From Actinomadura syzygii (GTDB lineage: Bacteria > Actinomycetota > Actinomycetes > Streptosporangiales > Streptosporangiaceae), in contig NZ_VSFF01000001.1 of assembly GCF_008085905.1 (NCBI RefSeq), positions 795,009 through 859,008 on the forward strand: DNA of 64,000 nt, written 5' to 3'. Numbering within the stretch: the first letter of the stretch is position 1; each line of letters opens with the position of its first letter. Below are positions 31,934 through 41,225 of this stretch, piece by piece. The position numbers and the translations under genes were made by a program. A model generated the notes under the pieces. It made no database searches and was not told the origin of the DNA. It worked only from the letters and a program-made list of their open reading frames with translations.

Positions 31934-32485
31934 GTGAGGGCGTCGAGCGTCGTACTGCTCCCACACGCACCGTCCAGCGTCGCGGTCGCCCGCCGGCGCC
32001 TCAGCTCGGAGCTGGCCGGGTCGGGCGTCTACGAATCGGTCGTGGACGACGCCAGCGTCATCGTCAGCGAGCTTCTCAGCAACGCGCTCCGGCATGCGCG
32101 GCCGCTGCCGTCCGGCCAGGTCAGGGTGTGCTGGCTGCGCCGCGGTGACCTGCTCGAACTGGAGGTCAGCGACGGCGGCGCGATGACCGAGCCGCGCCGC
32201 GGGCCCGGCACGCTGTCCTCGCTCGGCGGCCGCGGGCTCGGCATCGTCGAGGCGCTGTCGGACGGCTGGGGCGTCCGCCACGAAGAGGGCGCGACCACGG
32301 TCTGGGCCGTCCTGCGCGCGCCGCGCGCCAACGGCGAGAGCCATCCTTCGCACGGGAACGGCATCCCCACGACGGCCGGTCCGCAGGCGGTCGTGCCCGA
32401 CCTCGCCGACTTCCCGGACCTCATGGACGACCCCGAAGACGACCTGTACGACGGGGCCGCTCCGAGCAGGGCCTACCCCGCCTGA
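31934..32485 (+). CDS. RsbW-like ATP-binding anti-sigma/serine kinase-type protein
   Basis: This 183-residue protein has a HATPase_c_2 domain (about 1-130), as in RsbW/SpoIIAB and many Streptomyces regulators. Visible are the N-box VSELLSNALRHARP, the G1 segment LEVSDGGAMTEP and the G2 segment GGRGLGIVEALSDGWG. The C-terminal 50 residues are acidic and Pro-rich (FPDLMDDPEDDLYD). Such proteins phosphorylate STAS antagonists or bind sigma factors. A STAS protein lies at 42968, but pairing is not supported by adjacency. The GTG start is tight against a GGGGAGG; upstream frames give nothing better. It ends in a repeat that copies its stop. Confidence 0.82.
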   Translation: MRASSVVLLPHAPSSVAVARRRLSSELAGSGVYESVVDDASVIVSELLSNALRHARPLPSGQVRVCWLRRGDLLELEVSDGGAMTEPRRGPGTLSSLGGRGLGIVEALSDGWGVRHEEGATTVWAVLRAPRANGESHPSHGNGIPTTAGPQAVVPDLADFPDLMDDPEDDLYDGAAPSRAYPA

Positions 32486-32524
32486 CGGGCCCCCCGCCCA
32501 GACCTGACGGGCCCCCGCCTAGAA
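32481..32524 (+). repeat. 22-nt duplication including the RsbW-like stop codon
   Basis: CCTGACGGGCCCCCCGCCCAGA (32481-32502, with the real stop TGA 32483-32485) is followed by CCTGACGGGCCCCCGCCTAGAA. TGA recurs at 32505-32507 and TAG at 32520-32522, in different frames. Confidence 0.75.
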
Positions 32525-32651
32525 ATGCGGGCCCTTCCCCTTGTATGGTCCTTCCACAGCTCGGGCGTTGCCGTGCCCCCGTCGGCATCGCCCGAGTTGT
32601 TCTATTCCCGGGGGTCCACCCGGACGCCGCCCTGCTCAGAGGCCATCCGCC

Positions 32652-33878
32652 CTAGATGCCGTCTCGGAGGATGGGGCAGGACATGCAGCGCGGACCGCCC
32701 CGGCCCGTGCCGAGTTCGCTGCCGCTGATGCGGATGACCTCGATGCCGGACGCCTCCAGTTGCGCGTTCGTCTCGATGTTGCGCTCGTAGGCGACGCACA
32801 CGCGCGGGGCCACGGCGAGGGTGTTGTTCCCGTCGTCCCACTGCTCGCGCTCGGCGGTGACGGGGTCGAGGCCCGTGTCGATCACCTTGAGGCGGTCGAG
32901 TCCCATCGCCTCGGCGGCCGCGTCCAGGAAGGGGCGGGGGCCGTCCACCCGCAGGTCGCCGTTCCCCTGGGTGACGGTGTACGCGGTCAGCGAGTGCGCG
33001 ACCGGCGGATACATGACGACGGTGTCGACGTCGACCATCGTGCAGACGGTGTCGAGGTGCATGGTCGCCCGCTCCTGCGCGATCGGGACGGCCAGCACGG
33101 TCCGGGCCAACCCGGCGTCGAACACCTGGCGGGCCAGCCGCTCCACCCCGGCGGGGGTCGTCCGCTCGCCGGTGCCGACCGCGACGACGCCCGGACGCAG
33201 GAGCAGGACGTCCCCGCCCTCAAGGTGCTCCAGGGACGGCGAGTACACCGGCTCCGTCCCGGCGAACCGCGGGTGGTGCGCGTAGATCAGGCCGGTCAGC
33301 GCCGACTCGCGGCGCCGGGCCTCCATCGCGAGGCTCGTCACCGCGACGCGGTCGCCGATCCAGGTGCTGTTGTCGCGGGTGAACAGCAGACCGGGCAGCG
33401 GGTCGACGATGAAGTCGAGCCGGTCCATCAGCCGGTAGACGAGGCCGTGCCCCGCCTTCAACTCCTCGTGCGCGAGGCCCGCGATCAGGGTGTGCGCGAG
33501 GTTCTCCGGGTCGAGGTCGCGCAGGTACCCCTCGACGATGCGGCGGAGCTGGTCGCCCAGGCGGAGATCGACGATGGCGTCCGCGATGGCCTGCTCGCGG
33601 GCGCCCTCGTACTCCAGGGCGTCCTGCAGCAGCTCGGTGACGTACAGGACCTCGACGCCGCGCGAGCGGAGCGCCTCGGCGAACGCGTCGTGCTCCTCCT
33701 GCGCCCGGCCGACCCACGGGATCGCGTCGAAGAGCAGCTTGTCGCTGTTGCGCGGGGTGAGCCGCTTCAACTCCGCGCCCGGACGGTGCAGCAGCACGGT
33801 CCGTAGCCGCCCGACCTCGCTGGTCACCCGGTGCTCGTGCGCCGTTCGCCCTGGCTGTGCCGTCCTCGTTGCCGTCAC
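32652..33878 (-). CDS. arcA: Arginine deiminase
   Basis: The 408-residue enzyme has the usual length and motifs of arginine deiminase, which converts arginine to citrulline and ammonia. Motifs visible are [20 protein letters not shown], the catalytic His segment [11 protein letters not shown] and the C-terminal catalytic Cys in [13 protein letters not shown] 33878 is chosen because it gives the standard N terminus, and TAGACT lies 7 nt upstream, indicating a leaderless transcript. The frame continues upstream as a shadow. No arcB or arcC is present nearby, so use of the pathway for ATP is not shown; acid or nitrogen stress is possible. It is divergent from an MFS transporter. Confidence 0.95.
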   Translation of the reverse strand: MTATRTAQPGRTAHEHRVTSEVGRLRTVLLHRPGAELKRLTPRNSDKLLFDAIPWVGRAQEEHDAFAEALRSRGVEVLYVTELLQDALEYEGAREQAIADAIVDLRLGDQLRRIVEGYLRDLDPENLAHTLIAGLAHEELKAGHGLVYRLMDRLDFIVDPLPGLLFTRDNSTWIGDRVAVTSLAMEARRRESALTGLIYAHHPRFAGTEPVYSPSLEHLEGGDVLLLRPGVVAVGTGERTTPAGVERLARQVFDAGLARTVLAVPIAQERATMHLDTVCTMVDVDTVVMYPPVAHSLTAYTVTQGNGDLRVDGPRPFLDAAAEAMGLDRLKVIDTGLDPVTAEREQWDDGNNTLAVAPRVCVAYERNIETNAQLEASGIEVIRISGSELGTGRGGPRCMSCPILRDGI

Positions 33879-33923
33879 ACTCCGCAGTCTAGGCCGCCTG
33901 TTTTGTCCGTTCGCTATGCCACC

Positions 33924-35150
33924 ATGCGAAGAATGATCAGCAGGGCGGCGGGGCTGCCGGCTCACCTGACTTCGGCGACGCTGCTGCGGGTGTCGGCCGA
34001 AGGGGTGGCGACGGCGCTGGTCCTGACCGTCCAGGCGCGGACCGGGAACGCCGCCATGGCCGGGTACCTCCAGACCGCGACGACGCTCCCGTACGTGCTG
34101 AGCGGGCCGGTGATCGGGAACACGCTGGACCGGACGGGCCGTCCCCGCCGCGTCGCCGTCGTCCTGGCCTGCTGCTACGCCGCCGCGACCGCCGTGCTGC
34201 TCGTGACGGCCGGACGGTCGCCGCTCGTCCTCGCGCTGTGCGTCGCGGCCGTGATCGGCTGCACCGAGCCGATCGTGGTGGCGCTGACGAGCCTGCTGCC
34301 CCGGTTCGTCCCGGCCGGGCGGCTGTCGCGCGCGTACGGGCTGGAGGCGTCCAGCTTCAACCTCGCGGGGATCGCCGGTCCGGGCCTCGCCGCCGGAATC
34401 GCGGGTGTCGCGGGCGGGCAGTACGCGGGCGTCGCGATCGTCGCCGCGGCCGTCCTCGGGCTGCTGACGCTGCCGCTGCTGCCGTTCCCCGCCCCGGAGG
34501 CGGCGGTTCCGGCGAGCGGCGGGGCCGCGCGTTCGGTGATCACGGGCGGGCTGCGGGTGCTGGTGGAGAACCGCGTCCTGCGCGCCCTGACCACCGCGAC
34601 CACCCTCGCCTGGACGGGTTTCGGCGGCGTCGCCGTCACGGCCGTGCTGCTCGCCGAGCACGTCGGCGCCCCGCCGAGCGCGGGCGGACGGCTGCTCGTC
34701 GCGCTGGCGGTCGGCTCGCTGCTCGGCTCGCTCGCGTCCAGCCGGTGGCTGACGCCGAAACACGGCGAACCGGTCATGATCGCGGGTCTCGTCGCGTTCG
34801 GGCTGGCGCTGGCCTCGCTCGCGGTCGCGCCGTCGCTGGCCTGGGCGACGGTCGCGTTCGTCCTCGCCGGGGTGTGCGAGGGGCCGGTGTTCGCGGCGAC
34901 CCTGATGCTGCGCCAGCGCGAGTCGCCGCCCGACCGGCTAGGCCAGGTCAACACGACGGCGGGCAGCCTCAAGATCGGCGCGTCCGCGCTCGGCGCCGGG
35001 CTGACCGCCGCGTCGGCGGCGGCGATCGGGCCGGTCGGGCTCGTCCTCGCGATCGCCTCGTGCCAGTTCGCGGGCGCCGCCGCGGGGCTGCTGCTCCTCC
35101 GCGTTCCCGCAGGTCAAAAAGCTGTCGACCCGGCCGAGGACGCGACGTAA
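33924..35150 (+). CDS. MFS transporter
   Basis: This 408-residue protein has about twelve hydrophobic helices. An MFS-type motif A loop is visible after helix 2 ([20 protein letters not shown]) and [20 protein letters not shown] is in the first half. It resembles efflux-type members, and the substrate is unknown. ATG 33924 and ATG 33933 are both possible, and neither has a clear ribosome site. Its TAA stop doubles as part of a -10 box (TAACCT) for the next small ORF. Confidence 0.8.
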   Translation: MRRMISRAAGLPAHLTSATLLRVSAEGVATALVLTVQARTGNAAMAGYLQTATTLPYVLSGPVIGNTLDRTGRPRRVAVVLACCYAAATAVLLVTAGRSPLVLALCVAAVIGCTEPIVVALTSLLPRFVPAGRLSRAYGLEASSFNLAGIAGPGLAAGIAGVAGGQYAGVAIVAAAVLGLLTLPLLPFPAPEAAVPASGGAARSVITGGLRVLVENRVLRALTTATTLAWTGFGGVAVTAVLLAEHVGAPPSAGGRLLVALAVGSLLGSLASSRWLTPKHGEPVMIAGLVAFGLALASLAVAPSLAWATVAFVLAGVCEGPVFAATLMLRQRESPPDRLGQVNTTAGSLKIGASALGAGLTAASAAAIGPVGLVLAIASCQFAGAAAGLLLLRVPAGQKAVDPAEDAT

Positions 35151-35159
35151 CCTGCGAGC

Positions 35160-35273
35160 ATGTTCTTCGCAGCCGGCACCAAGACGCTCGCGGGCCACGT
35201 CCTGCTGAGCGCGGTGCCGGCTGCCTTCTCGGCAGCGGCAGACGCGGCCGTCATCGACGGCCTGCGACGCTGA
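35160..35273 (+). CDS. 37-residue leader ORF upstream of the EF-Tu paralog
   Basis: The [23 protein letters not shown]... ends in LRR and has strongly GC-biased third positions, like real genes here. TAACCT lies 6 nt before the ATG, the leaderless promoter pattern seen repeatedly in this window. The coding region is also the site of the alternative hairpins at 35169-35236. It ends 113 nt before the tuf-like start. It may be a leader peptide whose translation controls the downstream gene, or a small hydrophobic protein. I know no homologue. Confidence 0.45.
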   Translation: MFFAAGTKTLAGHVLLSAVPAAFSAAADAAVIDGLRR

Positions 35274-35352
35274 CCCCTCTCCGTCCCACCTCCGGAGAAC
35301 CAGCGGAGGGGGGTCGACCACGACATGCGCGTGCCCGTAGAGGCCGCGCATG
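35169..35352 (+). promoter_or_regulatory. Structured leader with mutually exclusive hairpins before the EF-Tu paralog
   Basis: GCAGCCGGCACC (35169-35180) pairs perfectly with 35213-35224 across a 32-nt loop. A second hairpin, GCTGCC (35220-35225)/GGCAGC (35231-35236), uses overlapping bases, so the two cannot coexist. Further hairpins follow: CCTCCG/CGGAGG (35289-35294/35304-35309) and CATGCGCG/CGCGCATG (35324-35331/35345-35352). Ribosome movement over the 37-codon ORF would change which forms. This is attenuator-like but unproven. Confidence 0.5.
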
Positions 35353-35386
35353 GGTTCTCACCGGATCCACCAGTGAGGACGAACCG

Positions 35387-36571
35387 ATGGCCAAGCAGTT
35401 GTACGAGCGCGACAAGCCCCACCTGAACATCGGGACGATGGGCCACGTCGACCACGGCAAGACCACCCTGACCGCGGCGATCACCAAGGTGCTGGCCGCG
35501 CGCGGGCTGGCGTCCGCGGTGCCGTTCGACCGCATCGACCGCGCCCCGGAGGAGCGCGACCGGGGCATCACGATCAACGTCGCGCACGTCGAGTACGCGA
35601 CCGCGACCAGGCACTACGCCCACGTCGACATGCCGGGTCACGCCGATTTCGTGAAGAACATGATCACCGGCGCGGCGCAGGTGGACGGGGCCGTGCTGGT
35701 GGTGTCCGCGCAGGACGGGGCGATGCCGCAGACGCGGGAGCACGTCGTCCTCGCGCGGCAGGTCGGCGTGCGGCACGTCGTCGTGGCGCTCAACAAGGCC
35801 GACATGGTCGAGGACGCCGAGCTCCTCGACCTGGTCGAGCTGGAGGTCAGGGAGCTGCTGTCCGAGTACGGGTTCCCGGGCGAGGAGGTGCCCGTGGTGC
35901 GGGTGTCCGGGCTGCGGGCGCTGGAGGGCGACCCGTACTGGACGGCCCGCGTAGGCGACCTGCTCGACGCGATCGACGCCTACGTGCCGGTGCCGGAGCG
36001 GGTGCTCGACCGGCCGTTCCTGCTGCCGGTGGAGAGCGTCCTGACGATCACCGGGCGCGGCACGGTCGTGACCGGCGTCGTCGCGCAGGGCGTCGTCCGG
36101 GTCGGGGACCCGGTCGAGGTCGTCGGCCTCGGCGAGTCGTTCGGCACGGTCGCGACCGGGCTGGAGACGTTCGGCCGCTCCATGGACCGGGCCGAGGCCG
36201 GGGACGACACTGCCATGCTGCTGCGCGGCGTGAAGCGGGACCAGGTCCGGCGCGGCCAGGTCGTCAGCCTGCCGGGCGCGATCCGGCCGCACCGGCGGTT
36301 CCGGGCGCGGGTCCGGGTGCTGACCGCCGCCGAGGGCGGGCGGACCAGGCCGTTCTTCCACGGCTACCGTCCGCAGTTCCACTTCCGCACCACGGACGTG
36401 GTCGGCGGCGTCGACCTCGGCGCGGACGGCGCCATGGCGATGCCGGGCGACTCGGTCGAGCTGGCCGTCGAGCTGGGCCGCCCGGTCGCGATGACCGAGG
36501 GCCTCGGCTTCGCCGTCCGCGAGGGCGGCCGGACGGTCGGCGCGGGCACCGTGACCGAGCTGCTCGACTGA
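35387..36571 (+). CDS. tuf: Diverged elongation factor Tu paralog
   Basis: The 394-residue EF-Tu has all GTPase motifs: G1 GHVDHGKT (19-26), G2 region RGITIN, G3 DMPGH (81-85) and G4 NKAD. Domains II and III are complete ([35 protein letters not shown]). It differs from housekeeping EF-Tu at normally fixed places: Met for Cys in [14 protein letters not shown] at the kirromycin-binding region, and [10 protein letters not shown] for GLRFAIREGG. Streptomycetes carry similar second EF-Tu genes, including elfamycin-resistant or stringent-response-induced ones. No rpsL/rpsG/fusA genes adjoin it. GAGGA lies 7 nt before the ATG. Role as a stress or resistance EF-Tu is inference. Confidence 0.9.
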   Translation: MAKQLYERDKPHLNIGTMGHVDHGKTTLTAAITKVLAARGLASAVPFDRIDRAPEERDRGITINVAHVEYATATRHYAHVDMPGHADFVKNMITGAAQVDGAVLVVSAQDGAMPQTREHVVLARQVGVRHVVVALNKADMVEDAELLDLVELEVRELLSEYGFPGEEVPVVRVSGLRALEGDPYWTARVGDLLDAIDAYVPVPERVLDRPFLLPVESVLTITGRGTVVTGVVAQGVVRVGDPVEVVGLGESFGTVATGLETFGRSMDRAEAGDDTAMLLRGVKRDQVRRGQVVSLPGAIRPHRRFRARVRVLTAAEGGRTRPFFHGYRPQFHFRTTDVVGGVDLGADGAMAMPGDSVELAVELGRPVAMTEGLGFAVREGGRTVGAGTVTELLD

Positions 36572-36595
36572 CGGCCCGGAAGTCGCGGAGATTGC

Positions 36596-36626
36596 GGGGG
36601 TCCGGCGGAACACCCGCCGGACCCCC
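36596..36626 (+). terminator. Perfect 13-bp terminator after the EF-Tu paralog
   Basis: GGGGGTCCGGCGG (36596-36608) pairs perfectly with 36614-36626 around the loop AACAC, 24 nt after the stop. Confidence 0.85.
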
Positions 36627-36647
36627 TAACCTTCAAGGACGGATGAT

Positions 36648-36699
36648 CCCCCCGTCCGGTGCGCGCCCCCCGTCCGGTGCGCGCCCCCCGTCCGGTGAC
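36648..36699. repeat. 18-nt tandem repeat, about 2.9 copies
   Basis: CCCCCCGTCCGGTGCGCG occurs at 36648-36665 and 36666-36683, and as a partial third copy from 36684. It is intergenic, does not include a stop codon, and no function is visible. Confidence 0.85.
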
Positions 36700-36793
36700 C
36701 GGCCGACTGGTCGTGAACCACTGGCGGACGCGATCTTGATGTGGTGAGATTCCGGCATCAATCCCCGCTGATGTCCCCCCACCTGGAGAATGT

Positions 36794-37675
36794 GTGCGAG
36801 CCCCCCGCGCCCTCGTCCCCCTCCTCTCGGTCGCCGCCGCGGCGGCCGTCGTCGCCGCGGCGGCGACCGGCGCCTCGATCGAGGGCCTGCCGGGAGGCGG
36901 CGGTCCCGCGCACGCCGACGGCGCCGCGCCCCGCCCGGCCGCCGTCACGGTCAACGCGATGACCTGGAGCGTGTGCGGCGCGGCCCGGCCCGGCTGCCCG
37001 CTCGGCGCGGCCCCGGACGCGCTCGGGAAGCAGATCGTGCAGCGGATCCAGGGCACGGAGGTCGGCGGACGCAAGGTCAGGACGGACGCCGTCCTGCTCC
37101 AGGACGTCTGCGAGGGGCACGTCCGCGCGTTCAAGAAGAGCCTGCCGACGTGGACGTGGGCGTTCGCCGCGTCCCCCGGCGAGGCGTCCTGCGCCACGGG
37201 CCAGGGCCGCTCCGGCGTCGCCATCGGGACGGCGCAGCGGCTCGACCGCCCGGAGCGCACGAAGCTCCCCGCGCCCGCCGGACGGACGCGGATCGCGCTG
37301 TGCGCGGACGTCCCGTCCTGGACGGCCCGGGTCTGCGTGACGAAGCTCAGCGCCGCCGAGGGCGCCTGGCGGCGCAAGCAGGCGACGACGCTCGCGTCCC
37401 TCGCCGGGACGGGACGGGTCCTGCTCGGCGGCGACCTCGCGGACACCCCGGAGAGCCCCGCGCTCGACCCGCTGTACCGGCGTCTCGCCGAGTGCGACCA
37501 GTCGGGGCCGTCCCGCACGGGTGCCGCGACCCGGCAGAACTGGGCGGGCGCCGCCGTGCAGAAGACCGACTACCTGTTCATCACCAAGGCCGCCGCGGTG
37601 TCGTGCAGCGTCCCGGCGTCCCGGATCAGGGCGTCGGACCACCGTCCGCTCTCGGCGGTGGTCCGCTTCCCGTGA
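36794..37675 (+). CDS. Exported endonuclease/exonuclease/phosphatase-like protein
   Basis: This 293-residue protein has a signal peptide (about 5-27) and a degenerate EEP (DNase I-like) domain. The domain parts are VTVNAMTWSVCG, DAVLLQDVCEGHVRAF, VLLGGDLADTPESPAL and the C-terminal ASDHRPLSAVV. The usual N-M-x-Glu and GDFN motifs read WSVCG/LLQDV and GGDLAD, so the metal-binding Glu is Gln-Asp and Asn is Ala. Activity may be altered. Six or more Cys suggest disulfides outside the cell. GTG 36794 is preceded by GGAGA. The substrate could be extracellular DNA or a phosphoester, but this is unproven. Confidence 0.75.
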   Translation: MRAPRALVPLLSVAAAAAVVAAAATGASIEGLPGGGGPAHADGAAPRPAAVTVNAMTWSVCGAARPGCPLGAAPDALGKQIVQRIQGTEVGGRKVRTDAVLLQDVCEGHVRAFKKSLPTWTWAFAASPGEASCATGQGRSGVAIGTAQRLDRPERTKLPAPAGRTRIALCADVPSWTARVCVTKLSAAEGAWRRKQATTLASLAGTGRVLLGGDLADTPESPALDPLYRRLAECDQSGPSRTGAATRQNWAGAAVQKTDYLFITKAAAVSCSVPASRIRASDHRPLSAVVRFP

Positions 37676-37693
37676 CCTGACCGCCGCCCGGGG

Positions 37694-39250
37694 CTAGTGG
37701 ACGTTGCGGTCCTGGTCCTTCCAGTAGGGCTCGCGGAGCTGCCGCTTGAGGATCTTGCCGGTGGGGTTGCGCGGGACGGCGTCCCGCCGCTCGACCGAGG
37801 CCGGGCACTTGAAGTGCGCGAGCCGGGCCCGGCAGAACTCGATGACGTCCTTCTCCGGGACGTCCGCGGACAGCACGACGATCGCCTTCGGCACCTCGCC
37901 CCACTTCGCGTCCGGGACGCCGATGACCGCGCAGTCCGTGACGTCCGGGTGGCTCATCAGGACGTTCTCGACCTCCGCCGGGTAGATGTTCTCGCCCCCC
38001 GAGATGATCATGTCCTTGACCCGGTCGTGGATGTAGAGGTAGCCGTCCTCGTCGAGGTAGCCCGCGTCGCCCGTCCGGAACCAGTTGTCGTCGGAGAGGG
38101 CCGCCGCCGTCGCTCCGGGGTTGCCCCAGTAGCCCTTCATGTTCTGCGGCGTTCGGCAGAGGATCTCGCCGACCTCGCCGAGCGGCAGGTCCTCCTGCGT
38201 CGCCGGGTCGACGATCCTGAGCTCGCAGGACCCGTTGGGCAGCCCGGCGCTGCGCAGCCGGTGCGCGTTCGGGCCGTTCAGGACGTGGTCGGCGGCGGGC
38301 AGCATCGTGATCGCGCCCGTCACCTCCGTCAGCCCGTACACCTGCATGAACTCGGTGGTCGGCAGCAGCTCCATCGCGCCGCGCAGGACGTCCTCGCTGA
38401 TCGGGGACGCCCCGTACAGCACCAGCTTCAGGCTGGACAGGTCGCACGCCGTGACCTCCGGGATCAGCGGCATGAACTGGAGCAGCACCGGGACGAGGAA
38501 GATGTGCGTGACGCGGTGCCGCTCGATGCCCCGCGCGATCAGGCCGGGATCGGGCTCGCGGGCGATGACCCCGGTGATGCCGTTGTAGACCACGTTGAGC
38601 GCGAGGACGTTCCCCGCCACGTGGTACATCGGCATCGCGACCATCAGGACGGACGACTCGTCGAGGTCCCACACGTCGGTGCTCACGCCCAGCGCGGCGA
38701 GGTAGTTGGCGTGCGTGAGCATGACGCCCTTGGGCAGGCCCGTGGTGCCCGACGAGTAGAGCTGGACGAACACGTCCGACGGCTCGGGCTCGTAGGCGGG
38801 CGGCTCGCCGGACGCCCCCTCGACCCAGGTCGCGTAGTCCTCGTACGGGTGGTCCACGCCGTTGACGACCACCAGGTGCGCGGTGTGTTCGAGCCTCCCG
38901 GCGATCGCGTCGAGGACGGGCAGGAACTCGGGCCCGACGATGAAGACCTTGGCCTTCGCGTCGTTGACGATGTAGGCGACCTCGTCGGGCGCCAGGCGGT
39001 AGTTGACCGGGACCTGGACGGCGCCGACGCGTCCCGCGCCGAAGAGCTGCTCGGCGTATTCGAGGGAGTTCTTGTCGAGAACGGCGACCCGGTCGCCGCG
39101 GCCGACGCCGGCGGCGGCGAGCGCGGCGGCCGCCCGGTCTGCGCGCCGGTCGAAGTCACGGAAGGTGAGCTGGGTGTCGCCCGCGATGTACGCGACACGG
39201 TCGGGATGCGAGCGCGCCCGCTCGCGCAGCGTCTCCGTCAGACCCGGCAC
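37694..39250 (-). CDS. Acyl-CoA synthetase (AMP-forming, FadD-like)
   Basis: The 518-residue adenylate-forming enzyme has the P-loop YSSGTTGLPKGV, MPMYHVAGN, the A5 motif MQVYGLTEVTGAI, FRTGDAGYLDEDGYLYIHDR, the hinge KDMIISGGENIYPAEVE and the C-terminal catalytic Lys in NPTGKILKRQLR. It activates a carboxylic acid as acyl-AMP and then acyl-CoA. Length and motifs suit medium- or long-chain fatty acids, but the side-chain pocket does not settle chain length. It stands alone, with no beta-oxidation genes next to it. Confidence 0.92.
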   Translation of the reverse strand: MPGLTETLRERARSHPDRVAYIAGDTQLTFRDFDRRADRAAAALAAAGVGRGDRVAVLDKNSLEYAEQLFGAGRVGAVQVPVNYRLAPDEVAYIVNDAKAKVFIVGPEFLPVLDAIAGRLEHTAHLVVVNGVDHPYEDYATWVEGASGEPPAYEPEPSDVFVQLYSSGTTGLPKGVMLTHANYLAALGVSTDVWDLDESSVLMVAMPMYHVAGNVLALNVVYNGITGVIAREPDPGLIARGIERHRVTHIFLVPVLLQFMPLIPEVTACDLSSLKLVLYGASPISEDVLRGAMELLPTTEFMQVYGLTEVTGAITMLPAADHVLNGPNAHRLRSAGLPNGSCELRIVDPATQEDLPLGEVGEILCRTPQNMKGYWGNPGATAAALSDDNWFRTGDAGYLDEDGYLYIHDRVKDMIISGGENIYPAEVENVLMSHPDVTDCAVIGVPDAKWGEVPKAIVVLSADVPEKDVIEFCRARLAHFKCPASVERRDAVPRNPTGKILKRQLREPYWKDQDRNVH

Positions 39251-39337
39251 GGTTGGTCCCTTCGCCGATGACCGCCTGGTTGTCCAGGCATCATGCGGTC
39301 ACCGGCGAGGGCCCGGCAAGAGGCGGATGCCCCTTGG

Positions 39338-39508
39338 CTAGTGGCTTTTGGTCATCTTGGAGACCGCGGTCACGGCGAGCACCACCACGACGGCGACGAG
39401 GCCGATGAAGAAGAAGAACTTCAGCATCGACAGGATCGAGCCGATGACGGCCATCACGAGCCAGATCGCGAGGATGACGCCGAGAACGGTCAGGATTGTC
39501 TTACCCAT
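39338..39508 (-). CDS. 56-residue membrane protein
   Basis: This small ORF reads MGKTILTVLGVILAIWLVMA and continues as two hydrophobic helices separated by SMLKFFFF, ending in TKSH. Small two-helix proteins of this pattern are frequent in actinobacterial genomes and are annotated as hypothetical. Third positions are strongly GC-biased. Function is unknown. Confidence 0.7.
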   Translation of the reverse strand: MGKTILTVLGVILAIWLVMAVIGSILSMLKFFFFIGLVAVVVVLAVTAVSKMTKSH

Positions 39509-39570
39509 GCGTACAACCTATGTGCTGGTCCGGGGACGGTCATCACCCTGTGGGACGAGCCTGACCCTGG

Positions 39571-40311
39571 TCAGAACCCGCCGTTCGGCCGAGGTCCACC
39601 CTGAGGCGGCCCCGGGTGCGGACCCTGACCCGGCCCCGGGACGGGAGGCCGCTGGTAGGGCGCGGGCTGCCCCGGAACGGGCGGCTGCGCGGGCAGCCGA
39701 GGGGCTGGCTGCCCCTGCCCGCCCGGACCGTACGCGCCTGGCTGCGCGTACCCGCCGGGCTGCCCGAACGGCTGCCCGAACGCCTGCCCTGACGGCTGGC
39801 CGAACGGCTGGCCGAAGGGCTGTCCGGCGGGCGGGCGCGGCGCGGTGCCGCCCGCGACCATCAGCACCCGGAGCCCGGCGACCGCCCCGGCCATGAACGG
39901 CGCTAGCAGGTGCCACCCCTCGAACCGCGGCTTCATCAGCTCGGTGACGAACCGGAACGGCACCGACCCGTGGCCGAACGCGTACCCGAGGACGCCGATC
40001 CGGATGCCGACGTACAGCGCGACGTACCCGGCGACCACGGCGAAGATCGGCGCGACCGGCCCGCGCGGGCGGGTCAGCATGATCCCCGCCGCCGTGACGA
40101 GCCCGACCAGCGCGCACAGCAGCGCGTAGTAGGCGGTGGACTGCCGCAGCCCGATCAGCGTGGGGGACTCGTAGAGGCGGGCGTACATCATGATCGCGCC
40201 GATGACGGTGGCGACCGCGCCCCCGACCAGGATGAGGGCGATCACCCCGAAGGCCGAGGTCGCGGGACGGGCGCCCATGGGACGGGCCGCCGCGGGAGGG
40301 GGAGGAGCCAT
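39571..40311 (-). CDS. Four-helix membrane protein with Pro/Gly/Gln-rich tail
   Basis: The 246-residue protein has four membrane helices (about 21-43, 58-80, 87-110, 134-155). A cytoplasmic tail of about 85 residues follows, with FGQPFGQP repeats and Pro-rich stretches. It has no recognised domain. The tail repeats are encoded by imperfect tandem DNA repeats (39760-39830). ATG 40311 is the only reasonable start. Function is unknown. Confidence 0.7.
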   Translation of the reverse strand: MAPPPPAAARPMGARPATSAFGVIALILVGGAVATVIGAIMMYARLYESPTLIGLRQSTAYYALLCALVGLVTAAGIMLTRPRGPVAPIFAVVAGYVALYVGIRIGVLGYAFGHGSVPFRFVTELMKPRFEGWHLLAPFMAGAVAGLRVLMVAGGTAPRPPAGQPFGQPFGQPSGQAFGQPFGQPGGYAQPGAYGPGGQGQPAPRLPAQPPVPGQPAPYQRPPVPGPGQGPHPGPPQGGPRPNGGF

Positions 40312-40433
40312 CGGGACATTAAAGCGATGATCGTCCCGCCCCGCGAGACCCGCCGCGGCGCGCGGCGAGGCCGTTTCTTACAGGGTCATGACGGGGCTGA
40401 TGGAAGCCGCCCGTCCGGCCGTAGCGTGTGGGC

Positions 40434-41225
40434 GTGAACTCCGTGAGCCATGCCGGTCGCGTCCTCGTGGTGGACGACGACCCCACCGTGGCCGACGTCG
40501 TCGCCCGTTACCTGGCCCGCGACGGGCACGCGGTCACCTGCGTCGCGGACGGCCCGTCCGCGCTGCGCAGGGCCCGCGCCGAACGGCCCGACCTCGTCGT
40601 CCTCGACCTGATGCTGCCCGGCATGGACGGCCTGGAGGTGTGCCGCAGGCTCCGCGAGACCTCGGCCGTCCCGATCGTGATGCTGACGGCGCTCGGCGCG
40701 GAGACCGACCGGCTCGTCGGGCTGGAGACCGGCGCGGACGACTACGTCACGAAGCCGTTCAGCCCGCGCGAGCTGGCGCTGCGCGTCCGCTCGGTGCTCC
40801 GCCGGGCGCGCGGCGCCTACCGGGAGCCGTCCCGGGACGCCCGGCCGGACGCCCGCCCGGACGCCGCGCCCGAGCCCCCGCTCCGCGACGGCGACCTCGT
40901 CGTGGACGTCGGCGCGCACGAGGCGCGGCTGCGCGGCGGGCGGCTGGCGCTCACGTCCCGCGAGTTCGACCTGCTGGCGTTCCTGCTGCGCCGCCCGCGC
41001 CAGGCGTTCACCCGCGACGAGCTGCTCGAACGGGTCTGGGAGTGGACGTTCGGCGACGCCTCCACGGTCACCGTCCACGTCCGCCGCCTGCGCGAGAAGA
41101 TCGAGGACGACCCGGCCGCCCCGCGCCGGATCGTCACCGTCTGGGGCGTCGGCTACCGCTACGAGCCCGCGGCCCCCGACCCCGCGGCCCCCGAACCCGC
41201 GAGTCCGGCGGAGGACGGCGCATGA
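40434..41225 (+). CDS. OmpR-family response regulator
   Basis: The 263-residue protein has a receiver domain (about 8-125) with the acidic pair VVDDD, phospho-acceptor Asp58 (VVLDLMLPGMDG) and Lys in YVTKPF. A Pro/Asp-rich linker and a winged helix (about 155-245, LTSREFDLLAFLL, VTVHVRRLREKIEDDP, VWGVGYRYEP) follow. It is transcribed with its kinase (ATGA overlap at 41222-41225). GTG 40434 lies 6 nt after TAGCGT, a leaderless pattern, so it is preferred to GTG 40428 or 40443. The C-terminal PAAPDPAAPEP is encoded by a 15-nt tandem repeat. The signal is unknown. Confidence 0.92.
   Translation: MNSVSHAGRVLVVDDDPTVADVVARYLARDGHAVTCVADGPSALRRARAERPDLVVLDLMLPGMDGLEVCRRLRETSAVPIVMLTALGAETDRLVGLETGADDYVTKPFSPRELALRVRSVLRRARGAYREPSRDARPDARPDAAPEPPLRDGDLVVDVGAHEARLRGGRLALTSREFDLLAFLLRRPRQAFTRDELLERVWEWTFGDASTVTVHVRRLREKIEDDPAAPRRIVTVWGVGYRYEPAAPDPAAPEPASPAEDGA

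Noticed and set aside
36648..36699. CRISPR array
   Set aside because: Copies are directly adjacent with no spacers, and no cas genes are present.
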